Shown here: one piece after another, positions 7,480 to 20,097 of the stretch | How the letters are laid out: each line of letters begins with the position of its first letter | How positions within the stretch are numbered: the stretch's first letter is position 1 | NCBI RefSeq assembly: GCF_018866325.1 | Contig: NZ_CP076457.1 | Span: 1,833,001-1,897,000, forward strand | Length of the DNA stretch: 64,000 nucleotides | Direction: 5' to 3' | From: Streptomyces sp. YPW6 | Lineage (GTDB): Bacteria > Actinomycetota > Actinomycetes > Streptomycetales > Streptomycetaceae | Translations under genes and position numbers: made by a program | Notes under the pieces: model-generated | The model's database searches: none | The model's input: the letters and a program-made list of their open reading frames with translations, nothing else | Told to the model about the DNA's origin: nothing

Positions 7480-9065
7480 GTGAGGTTCACCGAGCGGGCC
7501 GAGGAGGCGCCGATCTCCTCGGCGATCTCGGTCAGCACCGGCTGCGGGACCGTCTCGTCGACGGTGAGGACGACCAGCGCCTCGCCGCCCTCCGTGGCCC
7601 GCGAGACCTGCATGCCCGCGATGTTCAGCCCGGCCTCGCCGAGGATCTTGCCGACCGTGCCGACCACTCCGGGCCGGTCCTGGTAGCGCAGGACGACCAT
7701 GTGGTCGGCGAGCGCCAGGTCCACGTCGTGCTCGCCGATGGCGACGATCTTCTGGAGGTGCTTCGGGCCGGCCAGGGTGCCGGAGACCGCGACCTCCTCG
7801 CCGCTGCCGAGCGTGCCGCGCACGGTGACGACGTTGCGGTGGTCGGGCGACTCGGAGCTGGTGGTGAGGCGCACCTCGACGCCGCGCTCCTGCGCGAACA
7901 GCGGGGCGTTGACGTAGGAGACGGTCTCGTCGACGACGTCCTCGAAGACGCCCTTGAGCGCGGAGAGCTCCAGCACCTTGACGTCGTGCTGGGTGATCTC
8001 GCCGTACACCTCGACGTCGAGCCGGGCCGCGACCTCGCCCGCGAGCGCGGTGAAGATCCGGCCGAGCTTCTCGGCGAGCGGCAGCCCGGGGCGTACGTCC
8101 TCGGCGATGACGCCGCCCTGGACGTTGACGGCGTCCGGGACCAGCTCGCCGGCGAGCGCGAGGCGCACGGACTTGGCGACCGCGATGCCCGCCTTCTCCT
8201 GCGCCTCGTCGGTGGAGGCGCCCAGGTGCGGGGTGCAGACGACCTGGTCGAACTCGAACAGCGGGGAGTCCGTGCAGGGCTCCTTGGCGTACACGTCGAG
8301 GCCGGCGCCGGCGACGCGGCCCTCCTTGAGGGCGGAGTGGAGCGCGTCCTCGTCGACGATCCCGCCGCGCGCGGCGTTGACGATTCGGACCGAGGGCTTC
8401 ACCTTGTGCAGCGCCTCGTCACCGATGAGACCGAGGGTCTCCGGGGTCTTCGGCAGGTGCACGGTGATGAAGTCGGCGACCTCCAGCAGCTCGTCCAGGC
8501 TGAGGAGCTTGACGCCCATCTGCGCGGCGCGGGCCGGCTGCACGTAGGGGTCGTAGGCGACGACCTTCATGCCGAAGGCCGACATGCGCTGGGCCACCAG
8601 GACACCGATGCGGCCGAGGCCGACGACGCCGAGGATCTTCTCGCTGAGCTCGACCCCGGTGTACTTGGAGCGCTTCCACTCGCCGTTCTTGAGCGCGGTG
8701 TTGGCCTGCGGGATGTTGCGCGCGGTGGCCACGAGCAGACCGCAGGCCAGCTCGGCGGCGGTGACGATGTTGGAGGTCGGGGCGTTGACGACCATCACGC
8801 CGGCCTTGGTGGCCGCGGAGACGTCCACGTTGTCCAGACCGACGCCCGCGCGGGCGACGACCCGGAGCTTCCTGGCGGCGGCGAGGGCCTCGGCGTCGAC
8901 CTTGGTCGCGGAGCGCACGAGGATCGCGTCGACGTCGGCGATCGCGGGGAGCAGTTCGGCGCGGTCCGCGCCGTTGCAGTGCCGGATCTCGAAATCCGGA
9001 CCCAGGGCGTCGACCGTGGCGGGCGACAGCTCTTCAGCGATGAGTACGACAGGTTTCGAGCTCAC
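7473..9065 (-). CDS. serA: D-3-phosphoglycerate dehydrogenase
   Basis: First committed step of serine synthesis: 3-phosphoglycerate to phosphohydroxypyruvate with NAD+. The 530-residue, long actinobacterial form begins VSSKPVVLIAEELSPATVDA. Visible parts are the NAD fold GxGxxG (VVGLGRIG), the catalytic region (NAARGGIVDEDAL, then TPHLGASTDEAQ with the active-site His), an intervening domain, and a C-terminal ACT domain (RPGVVGTVGKILGEAGLNIA) that should bind serine as feedback inhibitor. GTG 9065 is used because the conserved N-terminus begins there; the frame is open further upstream but encodes no family sequence. A strong hairpin follows, so it is probably its own transcription unit, beside ilvC. 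Confidence 0.95.
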   Translation of the reverse strand: MSSKPVVLIAEELSPATVDALGPDFEIRHCNGADRAELLPAIADVDAILVRSATKVDAEALAAARKLRVVARAGVGLDNVDVSAATKAGVMVVNAPTSNIVTAAELACGLLVATARNIPQANTALKNGEWKRSKYTGVELSEKILGVVGLGRIGVLVAQRMSAFGMKVVAYDPYVQPARAAQMGVKLLSLDELLEVADFITVHLPKTPETLGLIGDEALHKVKPSVRIVNAARGGIVDEDALHSALKEGRVAGAGLDVYAKEPCTDSPLFEFDQVVCTPHLGASTDEAQEKAGIAVAKSVRLALAGELVPDAVNVQGGVIAEDVRPGLPLAEKLGRIFTALAGEVAARLDVEVYGEITQHDVKVLELSALKGVFEDVVDETVSYVNAPLFAQERGVEVRLTTSSESPDHRNVVTVRGTLGSGEEVAVSGTLAGPKHLQKIVAIGEHDVDLALADHMVVLRYQDRPGVVGTVGKILGEAGLNIAGMQVSRATEGGEALVVLTVDETVPQPVLTEIAEEIGASSARSVNLTD

Positions 9066-9286
9066 GTGAGTCCTCACAAGTCCAGTGCGGACGGCCGTCC
9101 CGACGGCCGCAGGCGGTGGAGGGGCTAGCCGCGTGGTAGACGCACGACACTGTGGGCCCTGACGCGTGTTGGTGTTCAGAAGTGTAGTCATGCAAGGGGC
9201 CGCGTATCGCGCCCTCGTGGAAGGATCACCCACATGAGGATGGACGTGGTGTACACCCGTGCGGAAAAGCCCCTGGGGATGCCGCG

Positions 9287-9321
9287 GAGCGGGGCGGGCC
9301 CGTGACGGGCCCGCCCCGCTC
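9287..9321 (-). terminator. terminator of the ilvBNC operon
   Basis: A perfect 16-base stem (9287-9302 with 9306-9321, starting GAGCGGGGCGGG) with a 3-base loop lies 10 bases beyond the ilvC stop codon. Confidence 0.9.
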
Positions 9322-9330
9322 CCCCGAGGC

Positions 9331-12841
<3,511 letters not shown>

Positions 12842-12905
12842 TCTCTTCTCGAAGCTGAGGGTTTTCGCGGGTGTTTTGCAGCGTTTTGAGAGGTGTCGGT
12901 GCAAC

Positions 12906-12939
12906 AAAAAACCCCTCGTGCCGTGAGGCAAGCGAGGGG
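12906..12939 (-). promoter_or_regulatory. transcription attenuator (rho-independent hairpin) in the ilvB leader
   Basis: In RNA sense the sequence is CCCCTCG, a small nested stem (TGCC/GGCA), CGAGGGG, then six U (plus-strand A-run 12906-12911). It lies between the leader peptide and ilvB, about 65 bases before the start codon. A 7-base stem just upstream (12959-12965 with 12977-12983, GCAGAGT/ACTCTGC) is placed to act as the pause or competing hairpin. This is classical amino-acid attenuation architecture; only the pairing competition itself is inferred. Confidence 0.88.
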
Positions 12940-12984
12940 AGCGCGCCGGGTGCGGTCCGCAGAGTGTCGTGGAGTGACTCTGCT

Positions 12985-13026
12985 TCAGCCGACGCGCTTT
13001 CCAAGTACGAGAATTCGGGTGCGCAT
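12985..13026 (-). CDS. ilv leader peptide [13 protein letters not shown]
   Basis: A 13-codon ORF with Ile-Leu-Val-Leu at positions 5-8, the amino acids made by the operon. Ribosome stalling on these codons when charged tRNA is scarce would disrupt the terminator downstream. GGAGAGAGGG lies about 9 bases before the ATG. The sequence matches the leader peptide I recall upstream of ilvB in other streptomycetes. Confidence 0.9.
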   Translation of the reverse strand: MRTRILVLGKRVG

Positions 13027-13033
13027 GGCATTG

Positions 13034-13063
13034 ACCCTCTCTCCGGCACGCATGACGTGTCAA
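13034..13063 (-). promoter_or_regulatory. candidate promoter of the ilvB leader
   Basis: A perfect TTGACA (plus-strand TGTCAA, 13058-13063) is followed 18 bases later by GAGGGT, a poor -10. Initiation would then fall only a few bases before the leader ATG, making the leader nearly leaderless. The TTGACA overlaps the stop codon of the preceding gene. Modest support only. Confidence 0.3.
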
Positions 13064-16000
13064 GTGGGTGGGACGGGCGTCTCAGTATGTGATCCGGTGA
13101 GCAACGGGATCGAGCCGCCCGCCATCACCGGCCGGGGGGCGGGAATGCCCGGTACGGGGAACTCCCCGCGGACCAGGGCGCGTCGCAGCCGGTACTCGTC
13201 GAGCGGGCCGGAGAAGGCCATGCCCTGGCCGTGGGTGCACCCCATGGCGCGCAGGGCGAGGACCTGCTCGGGGACGTCGACGCCGTCGGCGACGGACTGG
13301 AGACCGAGGTCGCAGGCGATCCGCAGCAGGCCGCTGGTGATCTTGTGCAGCCGGGCCGATTCGACCACCCCCTCCACCAGGTTCCGGTCGAGCTTCAGCA
13401 CGTCGATCGGGAGCCGGCGCAGCGCGTTGATCGCCGCGAACCCGCTGCCGAAGCCGTCGAGGGCGATCCGTACGCCGAGCCGCCGCAGGGCCACGAGACG
13501 CTGCTCCAGGGCGTCGAAGGAGACACGCGGGTCGCTGTCGGCCACCTCGATCATCAGGGCGCCGGAGGGCAGCCCGTGGCGCGTGAGCAGCGCCTCGACG
13601 GAGCCCGGCGGCGGGGCCGAGTCCAGCAGCCTGGCGGCGGAGAGCCGGACGGAGACGGCGACGGGATGCCCGGCCCTGGCCCGCTCGGCGGCCTGGGCCA
13701 CGGCCTCCTCCAGGAGCCAGCGGCCGAGCTGGGCGGTGCGGTCGTCGTCGCCGGAGACCCGCAGGAACTCGGCGGGGGTGAACAGGATGCCCTGGGCGGA
13801 GCGCCAGCGGGCCTGGGCCGCGACGGCGGCGACGGAGCCGCTGGCGAGGTGCACGACGGGCTGGTGGAGCAGGGCGAACTCGCCGTCGCGCAGGGCGGTG
13901 CGCAGCCGGGTGGCCAGCTCGGAGCGGCGGACGACGTCGGCCTGCATCTGCGGGGCGTACAGCTCGACCCGGTCCTTGCCTCCGGCCTTGGCCCGGTACA
14001 TCGCGAGGTCGGCGTTGCGCATGAGGTCGGTGGGGCTGATGGCGGGCTCGGCGAAGGCCACTCCGATGGACGCGGCCACCCGCACCTCGCTGGCGCCGAT
14101 CCGGTAGGGCTGGGAGAGGGTGAGGCGCAGCCGGTCGGCGATCTCGTGGACCTGGTACTCCCGGGCGCCCTGGTCGCGGGTGCCGTCGCCCATGATGAGC
14201 GCGGCGAACTCGTCGCCGCCGAGCCGGGCGGCGGTGTCGCCGGCCCGGACGGACTCCTGGAGACGGCGGCCGGCCTGGATGAGCAGTTCGTCGCCCGCCT
14301 GGTGGCCGATGGTGTCGTTGACCTGTTTGAAGCCGTCGAGGTCGATGAAGAGGACGGCGGTGCCCGGGTCTCCGGAACGGCGGCCGCTGAGGGCCTGGCG
14401 GACCCGGGCGGTGAACAGGGCCCGGTTGGGCAGGTCGGTGAGCGGGTCGTGCTCGGCGTTGTGCTGCAACTGGGCCTGCAGCCGGACTCGTTCGGTGACG
14501 TCGCGGCTGTTGAGGAGGAGGCCGCCCTGGTGGCGGTTGACGGTGGACTCGACGTTGAGCCAGTCGCCGGTGCCGGAGCGGAAGCGGCACTCGATGCGGG
14601 TGGTGGGCTCTTCGTGGGGCGGGGCCGCGAGAAAGCGCCGCACCTCGTGGACGACCCGGCCGAGGTCGTCGGGGTGGATGATCGAGGACAGCTCGGCGCC
14701 GACCAGGTCCTCCGCCTCGCGTCCGTAGACCCCGGCGGCGGCGGGGCTGACGTAGCGCAGGGTGCCGTTGGGTGCGGCGATCATGATGACGTCGCTGGAC
14801 CCCTGCACCAGGGAGCGGAAGTGGTTCTCCTTCTGGGCCAGCTCCTGGGTGAGGGAGATGTTGTCGAGGAGCATGATGCCCTGCCGGACGACCAGCGCCA
14901 GGACGACGGTGCAGCCGGTGAAGATGACGACCCGGTCCACCCGGCGCCCGTCGACCACGTTGTACAGGATGCCCAGGGTGCAGACGGCGGCGGCGAGATA
15001 CGGGGTGAGGGCCGCGAGGGAGCCGGCGATGGGGCGGCTGGCGATGGCGCGCGGCGGGCCGGGGCGGACGGGCCGGCGGGCTCCGCGCCGGGCGCCCCAG
15101 GGGGCGTAGGCGAGGAGCAGCGAGCCGGCGAACCAGCCGGCGTCGAGGAGCTGGCCCGAGTGGTAGGTGGAGCGCAGCAGCGGCGAGGTGAACACCGCGT
15201 CGCTCAGCACCGTCAGGGCCAGGGCGGCGATGGCGGTGTTCACCGCGGAGCGGTTCACCCCGGCCCGGCGGAAGTGCAGGGCGAGCACCATCGAGACGAG
15301 GACGATGTCGAGCAGCGGATAGGCGAGCGAGAGGGCCGCGGGCGCGACGCTGGCCTCCTGGACGCCCGCCATGTGCGCGGTGTGGGCGAGGGCGAGGCTC
15401 CAGGCGAGCGTCAGCAGGGAGCCGCCGATCAGCCAGGCGTCCAGGGCGAGACAGACCCATCCGGCCCGGGTGACGGGCCGCTTGGCGAGGACGAGCAGCC
15501 CGACGATGGCGGGCGGCGCGAAGCAGAGGAAGAAGACGTCGGCGAGGGAGGGCGTGGGCACGGGGACGCCGAGGATCACCTCGTACCACCCCCAGACGGC
15601 GTTGCCGCAGGCCGCCATGGCGGAGGAGAGCGAGAACAGCAGCCAGGCGGGCCGCAGCCGGCCCGCGCCCGTCCGCGCGTAGAGGAAGCAGGAGACGGCG
15701 GCGACCAGCGCCGCGGCGGCGAGACCGAAGTCCCCCATGAAGACGGCGACTTGCGGCGAGCCCCAGCCGAAGGCGGCGCCCACCGAATAGCCCCCGCAGA
15801 CGAGGCCGAGCAGGATCCGGGAGCGCATACCGGTGGAGCCGGACTCGGACCGTGTGGCCAGCAGGGCACCCAGCGCGCTCACCGGAGGGCTCCCCGCCCC
15901 GGGCCCGCCGGGCAGGCGCTGCCCGGTGCCTGGCTCCGCGCGGAACTCCTCCGGCGCCGCTCGCTCCGCGGGGGCCCGGGCCGCCCACGGGGCACCGCTC

Positions 16001-16101
16001 CGGGGCACGGATCCGGCCATCGGCGGCTGCTGCGCCGCATCGGCGCGGATGGCCGCGATCGTCCGCCCGCCCGTGTCGGCTCGTCTCTCCATGGCCAGCA
16101 C
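13060..16101 (-). CDS. cdgF: membrane-bound PAS-GGDEF-EAL c-di-GMP protein with degenerate EAL
   Basis: About 1,013 residues. After a variable N-terminus come some ten membrane helices (about residues 95-420), a PAS domain ([20 protein letters not shown]), a GGDEF domain and an EAL domain. The GGDEF signature [10 protein letters not shown] is intact and is preceded by an inhibitory-site RxxD (RAGD five residues upstream), so cyclase activity with product inhibition is expected. In the EAL domain the signature reads AQA in VAAQARW and DDFGTG reads DGFGSG, so phosphodiesterase activity is doubtful. Synteny next to ilvB matches the gene I recall as cdgF (S. coelicolor SCO5511); the symbol rests on memory. 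The start is uncertain: GTG 16101, ATG 16092 and a GTG near 15882 are all possible. Confidence 0.82.
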   Translation of the reverse strand: MLAMERRADTGGRTIAAIRADAAQQPPMAGSVPRSGAPWAARAPAERAAPEEFRAEPGTGQRLPGGPGAGSPPVSALGALLATRSESGSTGMRSRILLGLVCGGYSVGAAFGWGSPQVAVFMGDFGLAAAALVAAVSCFLYARTGAGRLRPAWLLFSLSSAMAACGNAVWGWYEVILGVPVPTPSLADVFFLCFAPPAIVGLLVLAKRPVTRAGWVCLALDAWLIGGSLLTLAWSLALAHTAHMAGVQEASVAPAALSLAYPLLDIVLVSMVLALHFRRAGVNRSAVNTAIAALALTVLSDAVFTSPLLRSTYHSGQLLDAGWFAGSLLLAYAPWGARRGARRPVRPGPPRAIASRPIAGSLAALTPYLAAAVCTLGILYNVVDGRRVDRVVIFTGCTVVLALVVRQGIMLLDNISLTQELAQKENHFRSLVQGSSDVIMIAAPNGTLRYVSPAAAGVYGREAEDLVGAELSSIIHPDDLGRVVHEVRRFLAAPPHEEPTTRIECRFRSGTGDWLNVESTVNRHQGGLLLNSRDVTERVRLQAQLQHNAEHDPLTDLPNRALFTARVRQALSGRRSGDPGTAVLFIDLDGFKQVNDTIGHQAGDELLIQAGRRLQESVRAGDTAARLGGDEFAALIMGDGTRDQGAREYQVHEIADRLRLTLSQPYRIGASEVRVAASIGVAFAEPAISPTDLMRNADLAMYRAKAGGKDRVELYAPQMQADVVRRSELATRLRTALRDGEFALLHQPVVHLASGSVAAVAAQARWRSAQGILFTPAEFLRVSGDDDRTAQLGRWLLEEAVAQAAERARAGHPVAVSVRLSAARLLDSAPPPGSVEALLTRHGLPSGALMIEVADSDPRVSFDALEQRLVALRRLGVRIALDGFGSGFAAINALRRLPIDVLKLDRNLVEGVVESARLHKITSGLLRIACDLGLQSVADGVDVPEQVLALRAMGCTHGQGMAFSGPLDEYRLRRALVRGEFPVPGIPAPRPVMAGGSIPLLTGSHTETPVPPT

Positions 16102-16191
16102 ATCGCCCGTCGCCCCCTCGCCTTCCGACGCTCCCCCCGCGCCGTCCCTTTCACGGCGCAGCCTCCCGGGTCGGACAATACACCAGATCCG

Positions 16192-16204
16192 TCACACAGG
16201 GCCA
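16192..16204. promoter_or_regulatory. BldD-box-like site upstream of the GGDEF/EAL gene
   Basis: TCACACAGGGCCA matches the BldD consensus TNACNC(A/T)GNGTNA at 8 of 9 fixed positions. It lies about 90-110 bases upstream of the possible starts of the c-di-GMP gene. BldD with c-di-GMP is known to control several cdg genes in Streptomyces. Confidence 0.4.
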
Positions 16205-16291
16205 TAGCATCTCTACGCTCCGTGACGAAAGGCGAGGTGAGCGGCACTGCGTGCATCCTGACCACCCCGTAGCGTGGCCGCCGCGGAGGGG

Positions 16292-17239
16292 TCAGCCGGT
16301 GGTGGCGACGACGTTCCGGAGCGGTTCCCCCGCGGCGAACCGGGTGAGCTGTGCGGCCAGCAGCCGCTTGGCGCGGGGTTCGAACGCCGAGGTGCTGCCG
16401 CCGACATGAGGCGTGATCAAGACATTCGGAGCATGCCAGAGGGGATGCCCCTGGGGCAGGGGTTCGGGGTCGGTCACGTCCAGGGCGGCCCGCAGCCGTC
16501 CGGATTCCAGTTCGGACAACAGGGCCTTGGTGTCGACGACTCCGCCGCGGGCGACGTTGACGAGGAGGGCGCCGTCGCGCATCGCGGCGAGGAAGTCCGC
16601 GCCCACCAGCCCCTGCGTGGACGCGTTCAGCGGGGTGGAGAGGATCACCACGTCGGCCTCGGGCAGCAGGGCGGGCAGATCGTCGAGCGCGTGTACGACG
16701 CCGCGTGCGGTGGTCCGCGCGGAGCGCGCGACGCGCGCCACCCGCGCGCACTCGAAGGGGGCGAGCCGGTCCTCGATGGCCGAGCCGATGGAGCCGTACC
16801 CCACGATGAGGACGGACTTGTCGGCGAGCGCCGGGTAGAAGCCGGACCGCCACTCCTCCTTGTCCTGACCGTGGACGAACCCGGGGAAGCCGCGCAGGGA
16901 GGCCAGGATCAGCGCGAGGGTCAGCTCGGCGGTGGACGCCTCGTGCACACCCTTGGCGTTGCAGAGCCGCACTCCGGAGGGCAGCAGGGGGAGGCCGGGC
17001 TCCACGTGGTCGATGCCGGCGGAGAGCGTCTGCACCACCTGGACGCCGCTCATGGCGGCGAGCGGGCGCTGCGCGATCTCGGGGCCCTTCATGTAGGGAA
17101 CGACGTAGTAGGCGCAGTCGGCCGGGTTTCCGGGGTAGTCCGTTCCACCGTCCCAGAAGAGGTAGTTGAGCGTCTCCGGGAGTCCCTCGATCTCCTCGGC
17201 CGGGAAGGGCAGCCACACGTCGGCAGTCGTCGCAGTCAT
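16292..17239 (-). CDS. D-isomer-specific 2-hydroxyacid dehydrogenase
   Basis: NAD(P)-dependent oxidoreductase of 315 residues, substrate unknown. It has the Rossmann motif VGYGSIGSAIEDR, and the catalytic trio Arg in VNVARGGVVDTKAL, Glu in DVTDPEPLPQGHPLW and His in ITPHVGGSTSAF. It lacks the long N-terminal extension and ACT domain of SerA. Start MTATTADVWLPFPAEE at ATG 17239; a divergent aldo/keto reductase gene begins about 130 bases away. A glyoxylate/hydroxypyruvate-reductase-like role is plausible but not shown. Confidence 0.88.
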   Translation of the reverse strand: MTATTADVWLPFPAEEIEGLPETLNYLFWDGGTDYPGNPADCAYYVVPYMKGPEIAQRPLAAMSGVQVVQTLSAGIDHVEPGLPLLPSGVRLCNAKGVHEASTAELTLALILASLRGFPGFVHGQDKEEWRSGFYPALADKSVLIVGYGSIGSAIEDRLAPFECARVARVARSARTTARGVVHALDDLPALLPEADVVILSTPLNASTQGLVGADFLAAMRDGALLVNVARGGVVDTKALLSELESGRLRAALDVTDPEPLPQGHPLWHAPNVLITPHVGGSTSAFEPRAKRLLAAQLTRFAAGEPLRNVVATTG

Positions 17240-17367
17240 GGTGGGGAGGCTATGCGACGGGTGTGCGAGCGCTCCAGGGCGGCTGCGCGAGGGTCTGGGG
17301 AGGCCAGAGGTTACTTTTGGGTGCGGTACGGCCCCGTGACCGCGGTGACGAGGGAGGGTTCGGGGAG

Positions 17368-18360
17368 TTGGAGTGCAGGACTATCGGGGCGGCGGGGCTT
17401 GCCGTGGGCGCGGTCGGGCTGGGCTGCATGCCGATGAGCTGGGGCTACAGCGCGTCGCAGCGGATCGGGGACCGTTCGGTACGGACGGTGCACGCGGCAC
17501 TGGACGCGGGCGTCCGGCTGCTTGACACCGCGGACATGTACGGCCCGTTCACCAATGAGCTGCTGGTGGGGCGGGCCTTGAAGGGCCGCCGCGAGGAGGC
17601 GTTCGTCTCCACCAAGTGCGGCTTGCTGGTGGGTGATCAGCACATCGTCGCGAACGGCCGGCCCGGGTACGTCCGGCGCGCCTGCGACGCCTCGCTGCGG
17701 CGGCTCCAGACCGACGTGATCGACCTGTACCAGCTGCACCGGGCCGACCCCGAGGTGCCGGTGGAGGAGACCTGGGGCGCGATGGCGGAGCTGGTCACCG
17801 CGGGCAAGGTGCGCTCGCTGGGGCTGTGCGCCGTGGGGGCGCGCGCCCCGCGCAGGTCGGGCGAGGGGCCGTTCGAGGGAACGATCCGGCAGTTGGAACG
17901 GATTCAGCAGGTGTTCCCGGTCAGCGCCGTCGAGGCGGAGCTGTCGGTGTGGTCGCGGGAGGCGCTCACGGAGTTGCTCCCGTGGTGCGGGGCGCGCGGG
18001 GTCGGACTGCTGGCCGCGATGCCGCTGGGGAGCGGCTATCTGACCGGGACGCTCAAGCCCGGACAGGGGTTCGAACCGGAGGATCTGCGGGCCCGGCACC
18101 CGCGGTTCACGGCCGAGGTGATGGCGGCGAACCAGCCCGTGGTGGCCGGTCTGCGGCGGGTCGCGGAGCGCCGGGGGGCGACCGTGGCCCAGGTGGCGCT
18201 GGCGTGGGTGCTGCGCCGGGGGCCGCACGTGGTGCCGGTGCCGGGGGCGAAGCGGGAGCAGTGGGCGGTGGAGAACGCCGGGGCGGCACGGGTGGTCCTG
18301 GACGACCGCGACCTGGCCGAGATCGACGCGCTGCCCGCCGCCCGCGAGTCCTGGGACTGA
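17368..18360 (+). CDS. aldo/keto reductase
   Basis: NADPH-dependent carbonyl reductase-type barrel, 330 residues. The catalytic tetrad is visible: Asp and Tyr in LLDTADMYG, Lys in STKCG and His in YQLHRAD. The cofactor region is VPVPGAKR near the C-terminus. The TTG at 17368 (MECRTIGAAGLAVGAVGLG) is proposed because AGGGAGG lies 10 bases upstream and no ATG or GTG fits the conserved N-terminus. Divergent from the hydroxyacid dehydrogenase. Physiological substrate unknown. Confidence 0.85.
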   Translation: MECRTIGAAGLAVGAVGLGCMPMSWGYSASQRIGDRSVRTVHAALDAGVRLLDTADMYGPFTNELLVGRALKGRREEAFVSTKCGLLVGDQHIVANGRPGYVRRACDASLRRLQTDVIDLYQLHRADPEVPVEETWGAMAELVTAGKVRSLGLCAVGARAPRRSGEGPFEGTIRQLERIQQVFPVSAVEAELSVWSREALTELLPWCGARGVGLLAAMPLGSGYLTGTLKPGQGFEPEDLRARHPRFTAEVMAANQPVVAGLRRVAERRGATVAQVALAWVLRRGPHVVPVPGAKREQWAVENAGAARVVLDDRDLAEIDALPAARESWD

Positions 18361-18481
18361 GCGCCACCGCTCGTACGGCGGGAGAATGGGCGGATCGGGA
18401 ACTCCTGGACCGGTCGGCGCAGTAGGAACCGGTGAGGGTGCAGGAGCGGAAGGTCGGACAACCGTCGAAAGGATCGGTTCC

Positions 18482-19690
18482 GTGCGAGGTGCTCTGTTCG
18501 GACGTGCGCAGTCCCCGGCCGTGCGCAGGGGGGCGGTGGCCGCGCTGGCGTCGGCCGCCCTGCTGCTGTCCGCCGCGTGTTCCGGCGACGGGGACGGTGG
18601 TGCGTCCGGTGGGCCCGCCGGATCCCCGACCGCCTCGGGCTCCGCCTCCGCGGCCGCGCCGAGCCGCCCGGCGGACCTGCCGCCCGAGAAGGGCTCGGCG
18701 AAGGTCGTCTCGACGCTGACGGAGGACCTCCGGTCGCCGTGGGGTCTGGCCGCGCTGCCGGGCGGTGACCTGCTGGTGTCCTCGCGGGACGAGGGCACGA
18801 TCCACCGGATCGACGGCGAGAGCGGGAAGCAGACGCTGCTGGGCTCGGTGCCCGGGGCCGCCCCGGCCGGCGAGGGCGGGCTGCTCGGACTGGCCGTCCC
18901 GTCCACGTTCGGCGCGGACCAGCTGGTGTACGCGTACGTCACCACCGCGTCCGACAACCGGATCGTCCGGATGAGTTACGACGAGAAGCGCCCCGCGGGC
19001 CGGCAGCTCGGCGCCCCGGACACCGTGCTGCGCGGTATCCCCAAGGGCCGCATCCACAACGGCGGCCGGATCGCCTTCGGCCCGGACAAGATGCTGTACG
19101 CGGGCACGGGCGAGGCCGGGGACACGGAGCTGTCGCAGGACAAGGAGTCGCTGGCGGGCAAGATCCTGCGGATGACCCCGGACGGCGAGCCGGTACACGG
19201 CAATCCGGAGGCGGACTCGGTGGTGTATTCGTACGGTCACCGCAATGTGCAGGGGCTCGCCTGGGACGCCGAGAAGCGGCTGTGGGCCGCCGAGTTCGGG
19301 CAGAACACCTGGGACGAGCTGAATCTGATCGAGCCCGGCGGCAACTACGGCTGGCCCGAGGTCGAGGGCGAGGGGGGCGAGGAGGGGTTCATCGACCCGG
19401 TGGCGCAGTGGAAGACCTCGGAGGCCTCCCCCAGCGGGATCGCGTACGCGGAGGGCTCGATCTGGATGGCCGGGCTGCGCGGTGAGCGGCTGTGGCGGAT
19501 TCCGCTGTCCGGCGAGAAGGCCGGGGAACCTCTCGCGGACCCCCAGGCGTTCCTGGAGGGGGAGCACGGCCGTCTGCGCACGGTGGTGAGCGCGGGGAGC
19601 GACCGCCTGTGGCTGGTCACCAGCAACACGGACGGCCGGGGCACGACGAAGCCCGGGGACGACAGGGTCCTCCAGGTCGAGGTGGAGTAG
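18482..19690 (+). CDS. secreted PQQ-type glucose/sorbosone dehydrogenase-like lipoprotein
   Basis: Predicted extracytoplasmic sugar dehydrogenase of the soluble beta-propeller (GSDH) family, 402 residues. The N-terminus is a lipoprotein signal (AVAALASAALLLSAACSGDG, lipobox LSAAC) followed by a Gly/Ser/Ala/Pro linker. Propeller repeats include SPWGLAALPGGDLLVSSRDE, AGEGGLLGLAVP, GRIHNGGRIAFGPDKMLYAG, SYGHRNVQGLAWD and EFGQNTWDELN. The GTG at 18482 has AAAGGA about 9 bases upstream. PQQ use is inferred from the family. Confidence 0.87.
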   Translation: MRGALFGRAQSPAVRRGAVAALASAALLLSAACSGDGDGGASGGPAGSPTASGSASAAAPSRPADLPPEKGSAKVVSTLTEDLRSPWGLAALPGGDLLVSSRDEGTIHRIDGESGKQTLLGSVPGAAPAGEGGLLGLAVPSTFGADQLVYAYVTTASDNRIVRMSYDEKRPAGRQLGAPDTVLRGIPKGRIHNGGRIAFGPDKMLYAGTGEAGDTELSQDKESLAGKILRMTPDGEPVHGNPEADSVVYSYGHRNVQGLAWDAEKRLWAAEFGQNTWDELNLIEPGGNYGWPEVEGEGGEEGFIDPVAQWKTSEASPSGIAYAEGSIWMAGLRGERLWRIPLSGEKAGEPLADPQAFLEGEHGRLRTVVSAGSDRLWLVTSNTDGRGTTKPGDDRVLQVEVE

Positions 19691-19728
19691 CGGTCCGCCC
19701 GCACGGCAGGTCGGAGGGAGCACGGCAG

Positions 19729-20079
19729 GTGTTCAGTTTCTTCGAGGAGCTCTTCGCGCCGGGGCGCAAGCACACCTCCGACGAGCGCAAGCGGCTGGAG
19801 CTGAGCCGGATCGATCAGGGCGTCGGCGATCCGCACCGGGGACCGATAGATCTGGCCTCGGGAAAGGTCACCGTGCGTCCCCCGGGCAGGGACACGGACC
19901 GGGGCACGGACCCGCGCACGGATCGGGGCATGGGCGCGGGCACGGACCGGGGCTCGGGCAGGGACACGGACGGGAGCATGGGCTCGGGCGCGGAAGCGGA
20001 CCGGGGCGCGGACGCGGACCGGGGCATGGGCACTTGTGCGGAGGACGGAGAAGCCGAGGGGGACGGCGGGAACGCCTGA
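19729..20079 (+). CDS. DUF6191 protein with a repetitive charged tail
   Basis: A 116-residue protein of unknown function. The first 50 residues (VFSFFEELFAPGRKHTSDER to DLASGKVTVRPPG) match a short conserved Streptomyces family I know as DUF6191. The remaining half is low-complexity DRGTD/DRGMG/GSGRD-type sequence encoded by imperfect repeats of GGCACGGACCGGGGC. GGAGGGAG precedes the GTG by about 9 bases. No signal or membrane segment. It ends convergent with the LuxR-family gene, with a small GCCCCG/CGGGGC palindrome at 20085-20096 between the stops. Confidence 0.8.
   Translation: MFSFFEELFAPGRKHTSDERKRLELSRIDQGVGDPHRGPIDLASGKVTVRPPGRDTDRGTDPRTDRGMGAGTDRGSGRDTDGSMGSGAEADRGADADRGMGTCAEDGEAEGDGGNA
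19890..20035 (+). repeat. in-frame degenerate repeats at the 3' end of the DUF6191 gene
   Basis: Multiple imperfect copies of GGGCACGGACCGGGGC-like units build the C-terminal tail. The reading frame is kept, unlike the non-coding arrays found after other genes here. Confidence 0.6.
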
Positions 20080-20097
20080 AGCGCGCCCCGCGGGGCC

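Noticed and set aside
13231..16272. Very long open frame opposite the GGDEF/EAL gene
   Set aside because: The opposite strand has clear PAS, GGDEF and EAL motifs; this frame is low-complexity Gly/Asp/Val/Arg-rich shadow.
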